In this document: piece by piece, positions 51,383-59,914 of the stretch | Layout of the letters: every line of letters starts with the position of its first letter | How positions within the stretch are numbered: the first letter of the stretch is position 1 | NCBI RefSeq assembly: GCF_014649015.1 | Contig: NZ_BMSF01000003.1 | Location: 1 to 64,000, forward strand | DNA from: Streptomyces narbonensis | GTDB lineage: Bacteria; Actinomycetota; Actinomycetes; Streptomycetales; Streptomycetaceae | DNA length: 64,000 nt | Reading direction: 5' to 3' | Made by a program: the position numbers and the translations under genes | The notes under the pieces: model-generated | Told to the model about the DNA's origin: nothing | Databases searched by the model: none | What the model saw: the letters and a program-made list of their open reading frames with translations, nothing else

Positions 51383-51759
51383 CCGTGCCTCCTCATGGGA
51401 AGTGCGCTCTGGACTTCTCATGATCACCCCTACCCGGCGTCCTGGCCACCCATTCGACAAGGTCCGTGCGGCCGGGTTGCGGGAGCAGCACCCCCTCGCC
51501 ACGACCGGAGGCACAGATTCCGCACAGAGGGAAAGCCGGGCCCGCGCCGCCCGGGGCGGGAAGTGCCAGGTCAAGGCCGCAGGGGGAACACACATACGGC
51601 GCGGGTCTGCCGGAAGGATTCGGCAGAGCACCGCGCCGGGGTGTACGAGACGCCCTCACTCAGATGAAGGATCACCCATGAGCCGAATGATCCAGCCCTG
51701 AAGGATCACTCCGGACCCCGGAGCCCGCCCGAGGGCGCTTCCGGAGCCGTGGAGCCGGG
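51383..51759. other. Non-coding region upstream of gbn with a GATC cluster
   Basis: I see no gene in these 377 bases. GATC occurs at 51422-51425 and, tightly grouped, at 51670, 51689 and 51704, the first and last within the direct repeat GAAGGATCAC. Such sites are candidate Gbn targets. No clear terminator follows the ABC-F gene. Confidence 0.55.
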
Positions 51760-53358
51760 TCAGGCCAGGGCCACGAGGTCCGCGTAGTCCGCGCCCCACA
51801 GGTCCTCGACGCCGTCCGGGAGCAGGATGATCCGCTCCGGGTCGAGCGCCTCGACCGCGCCCTCGTCGTGCGTGACGAGGACGACCGCGCCCTTGTACGT
51901 CCGCAGGGCGCCGAGGATCTCCTCGCGGCTGGCCGGGTCGAGGTTGTTGGTGGGCTCGTCGAGCAGGAGCACGTTCGCCGAGGAGACGACGAGGGTCGCG
52001 AGCGCGAGACGGGTCTTCTCGCCACCGGAGAGCACGCCGGCCGGCTTGTCGACGTCGTCACCGGAGAAGAGGAAGGAACCGAGCGTCTTGCGGACGTCGA
52101 CGAGGTCGAGGTCGGGCGCGGCGGAGCGCATGTTCTCCAGGACGGTCCGCTCGGGGTCGAGCGTCTCGTGCTCCTGGGCGTAGTAGCCGAGCTTCAGGCC
52201 GTGGCCCGGGGTGACCTCACCCGTGTCGGGCTGCTCCACGCCGCCGAGAAGGCGCAGCAGGGTCGTCTTGCCCGCGCCGTTGAGGCCGAGGATGACGACG
52301 CGGGAGCCCTTGTCGATGGCGAGGTCGACATCGGTGAAGATCTCCAGCGAACCGTAGGACTTGGAGAGTCCCTCGGCGGTCAGCGGGGTCTTGCCGCAGG
52401 GCGCGGGGTCCGGGAAGCGGAGCTTGGCGACCTTGTCGGAGGCACGCACGGCCTCCAGGCCGGAGAGCAGCCGCTCGGCGCGCTTGGCCATGTTCTGCGC
52501 GGCGACGGTCTTGGTGGCCTTGGCGCGCATCTTGTCGGCCTGCGAGTTGAGGGCGGCGGCCTTCTTCTCGGCGTTCTGACGCTCGCGCTTGCGGCGCTTC
52601 TCGTCGGCCTCGCGCTGCTGCTGGTAGAGCTTCCAGCCCATGTTGTAGACGTCGATCGTGGAGCGGTTGGCGTCCAGGTAGAAGACCTTGTTCACGACGG
52701 TCTCGACGAGGTCGACGTCGTGGGAGATGACGATGAAGCCACCGCGGTAGGTCTTCAGGTAGTCGCGCAGCCAGATGATCGAGTCGGCGTCGAGGTGGTT
52801 GGTCGGCTCGTCAAGGAGGAGCGTGTCGGCGTCCGAGAAGAGGATCCGGGCGAGCTCGACGCGGCGGCGCTGACCGCCGGAGAGGGTGTGCAGCGGCTGG
52901 CCCATGACGCGGTCGGGCAGACCGAGGGCGGCGGCGATGGTGGAGGCCTCGGCCTCGGCCGCGTAGCCGCCCTTCGTCAGGAACTCGGTCTCCTGGCGCT
53001 CGTACTGCCGCATGGCCTTGTCGCGGGTGCCGCCGGTGCCGGTCGCGATGCGCTCCTCGTTCGCCCGCATCTTCTTGAGGAGGGTGTCGAGGCCGCGGGC
53101 GGAGAGGATGCGGTCGCGGGCCAGGACGTCCAGGTCACCGGTGCGCGGGTCCTGCGGGAGGTAGCCGACCTCGCCGGAGCGGGCGATGGCGCCGGCGGCG
53201 GGCTGGCCCTCGCCCGCGAGGCACTTGGTGAGGGTCGTCTTGCCCGCTCCGTTTCGGCCGACGAGGCCGATGCGGTCGCCCTTGGCGACACGGAAGGAAG
53301 CGGACTCGATGAGGACGCGGGCGCCGGCGCGCAGCTCGATGCCGGTGGCGGTGATCAC
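51760..53358 (-). CDS. ABC-F family ATP-binding protein
   Basis: A 532-residue soluble protein with two ABC domains. Domain 1 has Walker A GRNGAGKTTLTK, signature LSGGQRRRVELARILF and LLDEPTNHLD. A charged linker follows (about 240-300; QQREADEKRRKRERQNAEKK). Domain 2 has GLNGAGKTTLLR, LSGGEKTRLALATLV and LLDEPTNNLD. ABC-F proteins bind the ribosomal E site and act in translation; some protect against antibiotics. No resistance or biosynthetic genes adjoin, so a housekeeping translation factor is likely. The start is GTG 53358. Confidence 0.94.
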   Translation of the reverse strand: MITATGIELRAGARVLIESASFRVAKGDRIGLVGRNGAGKTTLTKCLAGEGQPAAGAIARSGEVGYLPQDPRTGDLDVLARDRILSARGLDTLLKKMRANEERIATGTGGTRDKAMRQYERQETEFLTKGGYAAEAEASTIAAALGLPDRVMGQPLHTLSGGQRRRVELARILFSDADTLLLDEPTNHLDADSIIWLRDYLKTYRGGFIVISHDVDLVETVVNKVFYLDANRSTIDVYNMGWKLYQQQREADEKRRKRERQNAEKKAAALNSQADKMRAKATKTVAAQNMAKRAERLLSGLEAVRASDKVAKLRFPDPAPCGKTPLTAEGLSKSYGSLEIFTDVDLAIDKGSRVVILGLNGAGKTTLLRLLGGVEQPDTGEVTPGHGLKLGYYAQEHETLDPERTVLENMRSAAPDLDLVDVRKTLGSFLFSGDDVDKPAGVLSGGEKTRLALATLVVSSANVLLLDEPTNNLDPASREEILGALRTYKGAVVLVTHDEGAVEALDPERIILLPDGVEDLWGADYADLVALA

Positions 53359-53631
53359 GGACAGACTCCAGGGCGATGGGAACGGCGGAAGGACGGTTAT
53401 TGACGGGCTTCGACGCCGCTAATGCACGGGGAGAGTGGCCATACGGCCAGTCTAACGGGCTCCTGCAACTGGTTTTCGGCCATGTGGGTGTCATATGGCG
53501 CGATCGGAGCTTTCTCACATTTCCTTGCATTTCGCCTTGACCTAATAAAAGGGGCGAAGGGAGGAAGATCGGCCGATACTCGGCGCAGGGCGGCGGCCAC
53601 TGCCGCGGCAGTACGCGGAGGGTGGTGGACC

Positions 53632-54522
53632 GTGCAGTTCGACGACGACGCCGACCTGGACACCTCGGAGGTCAAGGACGTCCGCAACAGCCGCGTCCCC
53701 GGCGGCAGGGCGACGGTCGGCGGCGGCATCATCGGCCTCATCGCGCTGGTCCTGGGTGTGCTCTTCGGGGTCGGGCCCGACCAGCTCGGGCTCACCGACG
53801 GCGGCGACGAACCGGTCGCGACCTCGTCCTCGGCGGCCCAGGTGAACCAGGCCTGCAAGAAGGGCTCGGACGCGAACACCCGCGAGGACTGCCGGATCGT
53901 CGCCGTCGTCAACAGCCTCCAGGACTTCTGGCGGAGCGAGTACGCGCGACGGGGCGGGGCCTACGGGAACGCCGCCACCGTGATGTTCACCCAGCGGGTC
54001 GGGACCGCCTGCGGCTCGGCGACCTCGGCCGTCGGGCCCTTCTACTGCCCCGGGGACCGGCAGGTCTATCTGGACCTGGGCTTCTTCGAGGAGCTGCGGA
54101 CCAAGTTCGGGTCGAGCGGCGGGCCCTTCGCCCAGGCGTACGTGGTGGCCCACGAGTACGGCCATCACATCCAGAACCTGATGGGGACCCTTGAGCGCGC
54201 CCAGGACGGGCGGACCGGTGCGAACTCCAACGCCGTCCGGGTCGAGCTCCAGGCCGACTGCTACGCCGGGGTGTGGGCGCGGCACGCGACGACCACCCCC
54301 GACGACAGGACGGGCCGCCCGCTGCTGACCCGGCTCACGGACGCGGACATCCAGGACGGCCTCGACGCGGCGGCCGCGGTGGGCGACGACCGGATCCAGG
54401 AGAGGTTCCAGGGCCGGGTGACCCCGGAGAACTGGACGCACGGCTCGGCGGCGCAGCGGCAGCAGTGGTTCCACCAGGGCTACAGGACCGGTGACATGGC
54501 CCGGTGCAACACCTTCCGCTGA
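53632..54522 (+). CDS. YpfJ-family neutral zinc metallopeptidase
   Basis: A 296-residue protein: a short acidic N-terminus ([14 protein letters not shown]), one membrane anchor ([19 protein letters not shown], about 31-49), and a zinc peptidase domain outside the membrane with [15 protein letters not shown] (HExxH) and later [12 protein letters not shown], where Glu is the third ligand. Two cysteine pairs may form disulfides. Function unknown. GTG 53632 is preceded by GGAGGGTGG; the longer frame upstream has no site. The A+T-rich 5' region (about 53510-53565) probably holds its promoter. Confidence 0.92.
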   Translation: MQFDDDADLDTSEVKDVRNSRVPGGRATVGGGIIGLIALVLGVLFGVGPDQLGLTDGGDEPVATSSSAAQVNQACKKGSDANTREDCRIVAVVNSLQDFWRSEYARRGGAYGNAATVMFTQRVGTACGSATSAVGPFYCPGDRQVYLDLGFFEELRTKFGSSGGPFAQAYVVAHEYGHHIQNLMGTLERAQDGRTGANSNAVRVELQADCYAGVWARHATTTPDDRTGRPLLTRLTDADIQDGLDAAAAVGDDRIQERFQGRVTPENWTHGSAAQRQQWFHQGYRTGDMARCNTFR

Positions 54523-54590
54523 GTTGTCGGTGCCGCCTGCCAGACTGAGATCCAGGTCACATTCGGCTGAATCGAGAGGAAGTGGTCGGG

Positions 54591-54992
54591 ATGGCTGAGG
54601 CACCCCACATCTGTCCGACGCTGACGTACGAGGACGCGCAGGGGGCGATCAAGCTGCTCACGGAGGGCTTCGGCTTCACGGCGAGCGCCGTCTACGAGGC
54701 CGAGGACGGGCTGATCGCCCACGCGGAGCTGGCGTACGGGAACGGCATGGTGATGCTCGGCAGCAAGGGCACGGGCAGCGAGTTCGACAAGCTGATGGAC
54801 CGCGCGGGCCCGGTGGGCGTCTTCGTGCACGTGGACGACGTGGACGAGCACCACGCGCGGGCCGTCGCCCACGGCGCCGAGATCGTGATGCCGCCCACGG
54901 ACCAGGAGTACGGCGCGCGGGACTACATGGCCCGGGACGCCGAGGGGAACATCTGGAGCTTCGGGACCTACACGCCCGGCGCCGCGGAGTAA
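54591..54992 (+). CDS. VOC-family (glyoxalase/bleomycin-resistance fold) protein
   Basis: A 133-residue vicinal-oxygen-chelate protein with two beta-alpha-beta-beta units: ICPTLTYEDAQGAIKLLTEG through VMLGSKGT, and GVFVHVDDVDEHHARAVAHG through YMARDAEGNIWSFGTY. The metal positions are only partly kept, so activity is unclear. It resembles the PhnB-like group. ATG 54591 has GAGGAAG upstream; the GTG nine bases earlier is less likely. Confidence 0.88.
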   Translation: MAEAPHICPTLTYEDAQGAIKLLTEGFGFTASAVYEAEDGLIAHAELAYGNGMVMLGSKGTGSEFDKLMDRAGPVGVFVHVDDVDEHHARAVAHGAEIVMPPTDQEYGARDYMARDAEGNIWSFGTYTPGAAE

Positions 54993-55000
54993 CCGGGCGC

Positions 55001-55041
55001 CGGACGTCGGACGTCGGACGTCGGACGTCGGACGTCGGACG
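55001..55041. repeat. Heptanucleotide tandem repeat (CGGACGT)5
   Basis: Five perfect copies of CGGACGT (55001-55035) and a partial sixth, between the stop of the VOC gene and the stop of the convergent hypothetical gene. Each unit carries ACGT, so it is a chain of near-palindromes. Confidence 0.95.
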
Positions 55042-55056
55042 GATGCCCCGCCCCGG

Positions 55057-56493
55057 TCAGGCGCCCCCGGTGTGGACCTGGAAGGCGGCCCTGCGGACCG
55101 CCTTGGACAGGGCCGGGTCCGGGTGGGCGGCGGCCAGGGCGACCAGGACCTGGACGGTCCTGGGGTGGCCGACGGCCCTGACCTCGTCGAGCAGCGCGGG
55201 GACGGTCCCCTGGACGGCGGATTCGAGGTGACGGACGAGCAGCTCGCTCTCGCCGTGGTCGGCGACGGCCGCCGCCGTGTCCACCCAGAGCCAGGTGGCC
55301 TCCTCGCGGGTGAGCACCTCCTGGGCGTCGTCGGGGTCGGCGCCCTCGTACTCGGCCAGCCAGAGCAGCGCGTACGGCCGCAGGGAGGGTTCGGCGACGG
55401 TGGCCCGGACCTCGGCCTCGGCGGGGGCTCCGACGACCCGCAGCGCCTCGAAGGCGAGGCCGCGCAGGAGGGCGTCCTCGCCCCGCGCGACGGCGAGGAG
55501 TTCGGCCACGGCGCTGGAGAGCGTGCGGGCCGCGAGCCAGGCGCGGTACTCGGCGCGGGCCGGTCCCGGGGTGAGCCGGGCGCAGCCGCGGAGCATGTCC
55601 TCGGCGGACTGCTCGATGTTGCCCGCGGGGCTCTGCGCGGCGACGCAGATCTGCTCCAGCTTGACCCAGACCGCCCAGTTGCCGAGCGGGGTCAGGGTGG
55701 CGTGCCGGGCGTCCGCGCCGGGATCGAGGGTGAGCGCGCCGACGGCCGCGAGGCCCTCAAGGGCCCAGTCGAGGAGGGCGGGGAGCCCGTCCGTGCCGGA
55801 GGACGCCTCGGGGGCCGGGTCGGGGGTGACGCTCGCCGGGCCGGGGGTCTGGTCGGCGACCGGGACCTCGCAGCGCTCCTCGCGGAGCTCCTCGACGCGC
55901 TGGCCGAGCAGGTCGAGCAGGACCGGGACGAGCACCGGGCCCTGGGAGAGCTGGAGCAGCGAGAGCACCTGCGGTACGGCCTCGACGACCTCGGCGACCG
56001 CGCTCGGCGCGACGCCCTCGGGCGCCGGGTGGACCAGCGACCAGGCGTCGAAGAGGGCGACCCAGCCGCGCAGGACGGCGGAGTCGTCCCGGTCCCAGGC
56101 GTGCAGCCGCCAGCCGGGGCGGGCGGTGTCGCCGTGGAGTTCGACGAGCCCCGCGAGCCGGGCGCGGTCCCAGCCGGCTCGGACCTGGCCGGGCGTCAGG
56201 TCCAGTGCGGCCGCGGCCCGTTCCTGGGCGGGGGTGGCTTCGACGCCGGCCCGGAGGGCGGCTTCGGGTCCGCGCTCGACGGCGGCCCAGCGGGCGATCC
56301 GTACGGCGTCGGCAAGGACGTGCCGGGCCTGACGGGCGAGTTCCGCGCGGGGCGGAGTGCCCTCGGGCGGCCGCGGCGCCGGCCGGGTGCGCCGGTTCGT
56401 CACGGCCCGTCGGGCGGTGGCCAGCGCCCGCGGGCGGACGAGTCGGAGTCTGGAGTTGCGCGCCAATGGTTCATCGGGCTTTCGAGACGTCAC
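55057..56493 (-). CDS. Large conserved hypothetical protein, helical repeat
   Basis: A protein of about 478 residues, not in a family I recognise. It is nearly all alpha-helical by composition, with regularly spaced Leu/Ala stretches (LLDWALEGLAAVGALTL, LLRGLAFEALRVVGAPAEAE, LLWLAEYEGADPDDAQEVL, TVQVLVALAAAHPDPALSKA), which suggests HEAT-like repeats, especially in the C-terminal half. The N-terminus is very basic (RKPDEPLARNSRLRLVRPRA). GTG 56493 is chosen because GGGAAG lies upstream, but the start is uncertain. No membrane or signal segment. No function proposed. Confidence 0.78.
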   Translation of the reverse strand: MTSRKPDEPLARNSRLRLVRPRALATARRAVTNRRTRPAPRPPEGTPPRAELARQARHVLADAVRIARWAAVERGPEAALRAGVEATPAQERAAAALDLTPGQVRAGWDRARLAGLVELHGDTARPGWRLHAWDRDDSAVLRGWVALFDAWSLVHPAPEGVAPSAVAEVVEAVPQVLSLLQLSQGPVLVPVLLDLLGQRVEELREERCEVPVADQTPGPASVTPDPAPEASSGTDGLPALLDWALEGLAAVGALTLDPGADARHATLTPLGNWAVWVKLEQICVAAQSPAGNIEQSAEDMLRGCARLTPGPARAEYRAWLAARTLSSAVAELLAVARGEDALLRGLAFEALRVVGAPAEAEVRATVAEPSLRPYALLWLAEYEGADPDDAQEVLTREEATWLWVDTAAAVADHGESELLVRHLESAVQGTVPALLDEVRAVGHPRTVQVLVALAAAHPDPALSKAVRRAAFQVHTGGA

Positions 56494-56618
56494 GGGGGCA
56501 GTCTTCCCGCTGACGGCCCGAAAGCCCAATCGGAATCCGCAGCCCCGTCAGAACGGCCGCCGCGGCGGCCGTCGGAGCGGGGGCCGTTTGCACCGTCGGA
56601 GCGGGGACGTGCGCGCCG

Positions 56619-57746
56619 TCAGAGCAAGGGGGTGAGGAAGCGGCGCAGGGCCTCCTCGTAGCGGACGGGGCCGGCGTTCCACATCGCCGCGTGCGGGGCG
56701 TGCCGGATCGTCTGCAGGGTGACCAGGTCGGGGCGGCGGGCGGCGAGCTCGACGGAGCGCTCCCAGGGGGCGATCGTGTCGTCGGGGCCGTGCAGGAGGA
56801 GCACCGGGACGCGCAGGGCGCCCGGCTCCGAGGCGGCCTGGAGCCGGTCCCCGTGCACCCCCGTCCGGCCTTGGGCGGCGCGGACGGCGAGCGGGAGCAG
56901 GGGTCCGGGGACGTGGCGTGCCGCGGCGAGGTTGCGGAGGGTCGCCTCCCAGTCGAGGACCGGGGAGTCGAGGACGAGGCCGCTGATCCGGTCCCGTACG
57001 CCCGACTCGGCGGCGGCGCGCAGGGCCATCGCGGCGCCGGTGCCCCAGCCGTGCAGGACGACCTTCTCGGCGCCGCGGCGGACGGCGTACCGGATGGCGG
57101 CGTCGACGTCCCGCCACTCGGAGTCGCCGAGGTGGGCGAGACCGTCCGGGGAGGCGGGCGCCCCCTCGTCGCCGCGGTAGGCGGGGACGAGGACGGGGAT
57201 CTTGCGCCGGTTGAAGAAGGGGACGAGGTTCAGGGGGTGCTCGCGGGTGGTGCCGAGGCCGTGCAGCGCGATCACCCACGTGCTGCGCGGGCCGGCGACG
57301 AGCCAGCCGGGCAGCGGGCCGAGCTCGCCGGGGATCTCGACGTCCTCGTGGGCGAGCCCGAGGGCGCTGACCGGCGTGCCGCGGTGGAGCTGGGGGGTGA
57401 GGCGGACGCGGACGCCGGGGCCGAGGACGCCGAGCTCGACGCGTTCCAGGCGGCGGACGACGGTGTCGGCGGTGTGCGGGACGCGGTCGAGGACGGGGCC
57501 GAGGACGGCGTGCAGGCCGGGGGCCTCCAGGCCGTACGTGCCGGGGCGCAGCGAGGCGAGGCTGCGGGTGAGGGTGATCCGTTCGGGTCCCGTGGCGTGC
57601 ACGGTGAGTCTGGGGTCTCCCGGGAGTGGTCGTCCGGACGGCACCTTGAGGGCGACGTCGCTGGCGTACCGGCCGGCCGCTACCGCGGCCGCACCGACAC
57701 CGATCAGGGTGGTGACGGCCGCTGCCGTCGCTGTAGCCGGGCGCAC
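56619..57746 (-). CDS. Alpha/beta hydrolase-fold protein with Ser-to-Gly nucleophile change
   Basis: A 375-residue protein with an N-terminal membrane anchor (about 1-30), an extracytoplasmic region of about 120 residues, and an alpha/beta hydrolase fold (WVIALHGLGTTREHPLNLVP). The nucleophile elbow reads LHGWGTGAAMAL: the family's GxSxG serine is Gly here (codon GGC, 57042-57044 on the plus strand), while Asp (LLHGPDDTIAPWE) and His (IRHAPHAAMW) are kept. It may be an inactive or non-hydrolytic member. GTG 57746 follows CTGGGAG; ATG 57782 is the alternative. Divergent from pitH2. Confidence 0.83.
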   Translation of the reverse strand: MRPATATAAAVTTLIGVGAAAVAAGRYASDVALKVPSGRPLPGDPRLTVHATGPERITLTRSLASLRPGTYGLEAPGLHAVLGPVLDRVPHTADTVVRRLERVELGVLGPGVRVRLTPQLHRGTPVSALGLAHEDVEIPGELGPLPGWLVAGPRSTWVIALHGLGTTREHPLNLVPFFNRRKIPVLVPAYRGDEGAPASPDGLAHLGDSEWRDVDAAIRYAVRRGAEKVVLHGWGTGAAMALRAAAESGVRDRISGLVLDSPVLDWEATLRNLAAARHVPGPLLPLAVRAAQGRTGVHGDRLQAASEPGALRVPVLLLHGPDDTIAPWERSVELAARRPDLVTLQTIRHAPHAAMWNAGPVRYEEALRRFLTPLL

Positions 57747-58039
57747 GCTCCCAGTGTCGGCAGGTCGCGGGCGGCCTGCCACCGGGCGGACCCGGCCGGG
57801 GGCGGCAGACGTCCCTCCGGCGAGTGACGTGGGTCTCCTCTGCGGGGTCCCCCGGTCGGATGGTCCGGTCCAGGGGGCGGAACGGGATGGTCAGGGGTGG
57901 ACCGGGGTGGGGTGCCGGTGGCCCGTGGAGGCCCGGATTACCCGGGGTCGCAGGGTGACCGCATCGTGGACACCCGCTCCGGCGGAGGGCTAAGCGGAAT
58001 GCCTTGACACCGGATGGGGACACCACGTCGCCCGCCCCA
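57747..58039. other. Non-coding region between the hydrolase and pitH2 genes
   Basis: No gene is credible here. It contains runs such as GGACCGGGGTGGGGTG but no clear -10/-35 pair for either side. The PHO box and pitH2 leader occupy the rest (58040-58108). Confidence 0.4.
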
Positions 58040-58072
58040 GTTCATCTTCCGTTCACCCAGGTTGCTTACGTT
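58040..58072 (+). promoter_or_regulatory. PHO box of pitH2 (PhoP binding site)
   Basis: Two 11-base direct-repeat units, GTTCATCTTCC (58040-58050) and GTTCACCCAGG (58051-58061), match the streptomycete PhoP half-site GTTCACC with 11-base spacing. A weaker third unit TTGCTTACGTT follows (58062-58072). The position 37-69 bases before the start fits control of a phosphate transporter, known for S. coelicolor pitH2. Confidence 0.82.
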
Positions 58073-58108
58073 CGTCGAGCCACTGACGTCAAACGATTGC
58101 CTGGGTAA

Positions 58109-59377
58109 ATGGAACACATCACGCTGCTGCTCGCCATTGTGGTCGTGACAGCTCTCGTGTTCGATTTCACGAACGGTTTCCACGACACCGCCAACGCGAT
58201 GGCCACGACCATCTCGACCGGTGCACTGAAGCCCAAGACGGCGGTGGCCATGTCCGCCGTGCTGAACCTCGTCGGCGCGTTCCTGTCCGTGGAGGTCGCC
58301 AAGACGATCTCCGGCGGGATCATCAACGAAGAGGGCATTCGTACAGAAGTGATCTTCGCGGCGCTCGTGGGCGCCATCCTGTGGAACCTGCTGACCTGGC
58401 TCCTGGGCCTGCCGTCCAGCTCCTCCCACGCACTCTTCGGCGGCCTCATCGGTGCCGCGGTCATGTCGGCCGGCTGGTCCGCGGTCAACGGCTCGACCAT
58501 CGTCACCAAGGTCCTCATCCCGGCCGTCGCCGCGCCGCTCGTCGCCGGCCTCGCCGCGATGGCCGCCACGAAGCTGACGTACAAGATCAAGGCCAAGCCC
58601 GAGGCGAAGGCCACGGCCAAGGGCTACCGGGCCGGCCAGATCGCCTCCGCCGGTCTCGTCTCCCTCGCCCACGGCACCAACGACGCCCAGAAGACGATGG
58701 GCATCATCACCCTCGCCCTGGTCACCCAGGGTGTCGTGGCCCCCGGCTCGAACCCCCCGCTGTGGGTCATCGTCTCCGCCGGTGTCGCCATCGCGGCCGG
58801 CACCTACCTCGGCGGCTGGCGCATCATCCGCACCATGGGCAAGGGCCTCACCGACCTCCAGCCGCAGCAGGGCTTCGCCGCCCAGACCAGCGCCGCCACG
58901 GTCATCCTGGCCTCCTCGCACCTCGGCTTCTCCCTCTCCACCACCCAGTCCTGCTCGGGTGCCGTGATGGGCGCCGGCCTCGGCCGCAAGGGCGGTGTCG
59001 TCCGCTGGTCGACCGCCACCCGGATGTTCGTCGCCTGGGGCCTGACCCTGCCCGCCGCCGGCCTCGTCGGCGCCGGCGCCGAGTTCCTCACCAAGCAGGG
59101 CCCCTGGGGCATCGCCGCCGTCGCCGTCCTGCTGGTCTCCGGCTCGGCCGTGATCTGGACGCTCTCCCGCCGCAAGCCGGTCGACCACCACAACGTCACC
59201 GCCGACGACCTGGACGAGGAGCCCGCGGGGGTCGTGACCACCGCCATCGCGGCCGTCACCCCGCCGCCGGCCGCCGGTTCCGTCGCCGCCGTCGCGGACG
59301 AGGACCTCAAGACCACCATCCCCGCGCCGGTCCCCACGGACCCGGCCGCTCCCCCGGCCCCCGCCGCAGCGGTGTAA
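58109..59377 (+). CDS. pitH2: Low-affinity inorganic phosphate transporter PitH2
   Basis: A 422-residue PiT-family transporter moving phosphate with cations. The duplicated PiT signature is visible as FDFTNGFHDTANAMATTIST (about 17-36) and SLAHGTNDAQKTMGIITLAL (about 185-204), with GLPSSSSHALFGGLIGAAVM and LGFSLSTTQSCSGAVMGAG in each half. About ten helices, followed by an Ala/Pro-rich cytoplasmic tail. The PHO box upstream fits PhoR-PhoP control. The downstream small gene (59390) is probably co-transcribed. The ribosome site is weak (TGGGTAA). Confidence 0.95.
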   Translation: MEHITLLLAIVVVTALVFDFTNGFHDTANAMATTISTGALKPKTAVAMSAVLNLVGAFLSVEVAKTISGGIINEEGIRTEVIFAALVGAILWNLLTWLLGLPSSSSHALFGGLIGAAVMSAGWSAVNGSTIVTKVLIPAVAAPLVAGLAAMAATKLTYKIKAKPEAKATAKGYRAGQIASAGLVSLAHGTNDAQKTMGIITLALVTQGVVAPGSNPPLWVIVSAGVAIAAGTYLGGWRIIRTMGKGLTDLQPQQGFAAQTSAATVILASSHLGFSLSTTQSCSGAVMGAGLGRKGGVVRWSTATRMFVAWGLTLPAAGLVGAGAEFLTKQGPWGIAAVAVLLVSGSAVIWTLSRRKPVDHHNVTADDLDEEPAGVVTTAIAAVTPPPAAGSVAAVADEDLKTTIPAPVPTDPAAPPAPAAAV

Positions 59378-59389
59378 GGAACCAACGAC

Positions 59390-59611
59390 ATGAAGATCGA
59401 CTGGGCAGCTCTCGGCTCCGTCTTCGGAGTCAGCCTCCTGGCGACCGTCGCCCTCGTGGGCCTCTTCTCCCTCGGGATCGTCGGCCTCGGCAAGCAGGAG
59501 GAGGCCGCGGCCAACGGCGGCTCCGCGACCCTGGCCCGCACCGGCGCCTACGCCTGCTTCGCCCTGTGCGCGGCGGCCGTGGCCTACGGCATCTACCTGA
59601 TCGTCGTCTGA
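59390..59611 (+). CDS. Small two-helix membrane protein of the pitH2 operon
   Basis: A 73-residue protein with two membrane helices (LGSVFGVSLLATVALVGLFS; YACFALCAAAVAYGIYLIVV) joined by a polar loop (KQEEAAANGGSATLART). It lies 12 bases after pitH2, where S. coelicolor also has a small gene, so it is likely an accessory to the transporter. Function not shown. A hairpin follows. Confidence 0.88.
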   Translation: MKIDWAALGSVFGVSLLATVALVGLFSLGIVGLGKQEEAAANGGSATLARTGAYACFALCAAAVAYGIYLIVV

Positions 59612-59630
59612 CGGTCCCCTCTCGCACCAC

Positions 59631-59670
59631 GGCCGGGCGGTCCGCACCTTCGGGTGCGGGCCGCCCGGCC
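59631..59670 (+). terminator. Hairpin terminator of the pitH2 operon
   Basis: A long stem, GGCCGGGCGG plus CCGCACC pairing with GGGTGCGG plus CCGCCCGGCC across a short TTC loop, 20 bases after the stop. No T tract. Confidence 0.75.
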
Positions 59671-59732
59671 GTCGTCTCGTGGTCCGTGTCTGTGGTGCTT
59701 CGCACAGTGACCTGTCGCAGGTCAAGGGTGAG

Positions 59733-59762
59733 TTGACGGCTGTTCGCGGGCCGTGGTGGACT
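59733..59762 (+). promoter_or_regulatory. Promoter of the cobalamin operon
   Basis: TTGACG (59733-59738) and TGGACT (59757-59762), 18 bases apart, just before the riboswitch. One mismatch in the -10 from TAGACT. Confidence 0.5.
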
Positions 59763-59885
59763 GCCGAGGCCATTACGGCGGCAGCAGAGGAAGTCCGGTG
59801 AGAATCCGGCGCGGTCCCGCCACTGTGACCGGATCCGAGGGGTCCGGGAGTCAGGAACTCTCGCCGCCGGTCACGTCGATCCAGG
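59763..59885 (+). promoter_or_regulatory. Cobalamin riboswitch
   Basis: The conserved core is visible: GAGGAAGTCCGGTGAGAATC at 59787-59806, then GCGGTCCCGCCACTGTGA (59811-59828) and GAGTCAGGAACTCT (59848-59861). These are the standard B12-riboswitch elements. It precedes cobD, so adenosylcobalamin should repress the cobD-cobQ-chelatase operon. The ribosome site GTGAGG lies just after it and could be masked by a loop. Confidence 0.93.
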
Positions 59886-59914
59886 GCGCGGACCCTGAGT
59901 GAGGACATGCGCCC

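Noticed and set aside
51760..53358. Antibiotic-resistance role of the ABC-F gene
   Set aside because: No biosynthetic or resistance context, and the linker alone does not show a resistance subtype.
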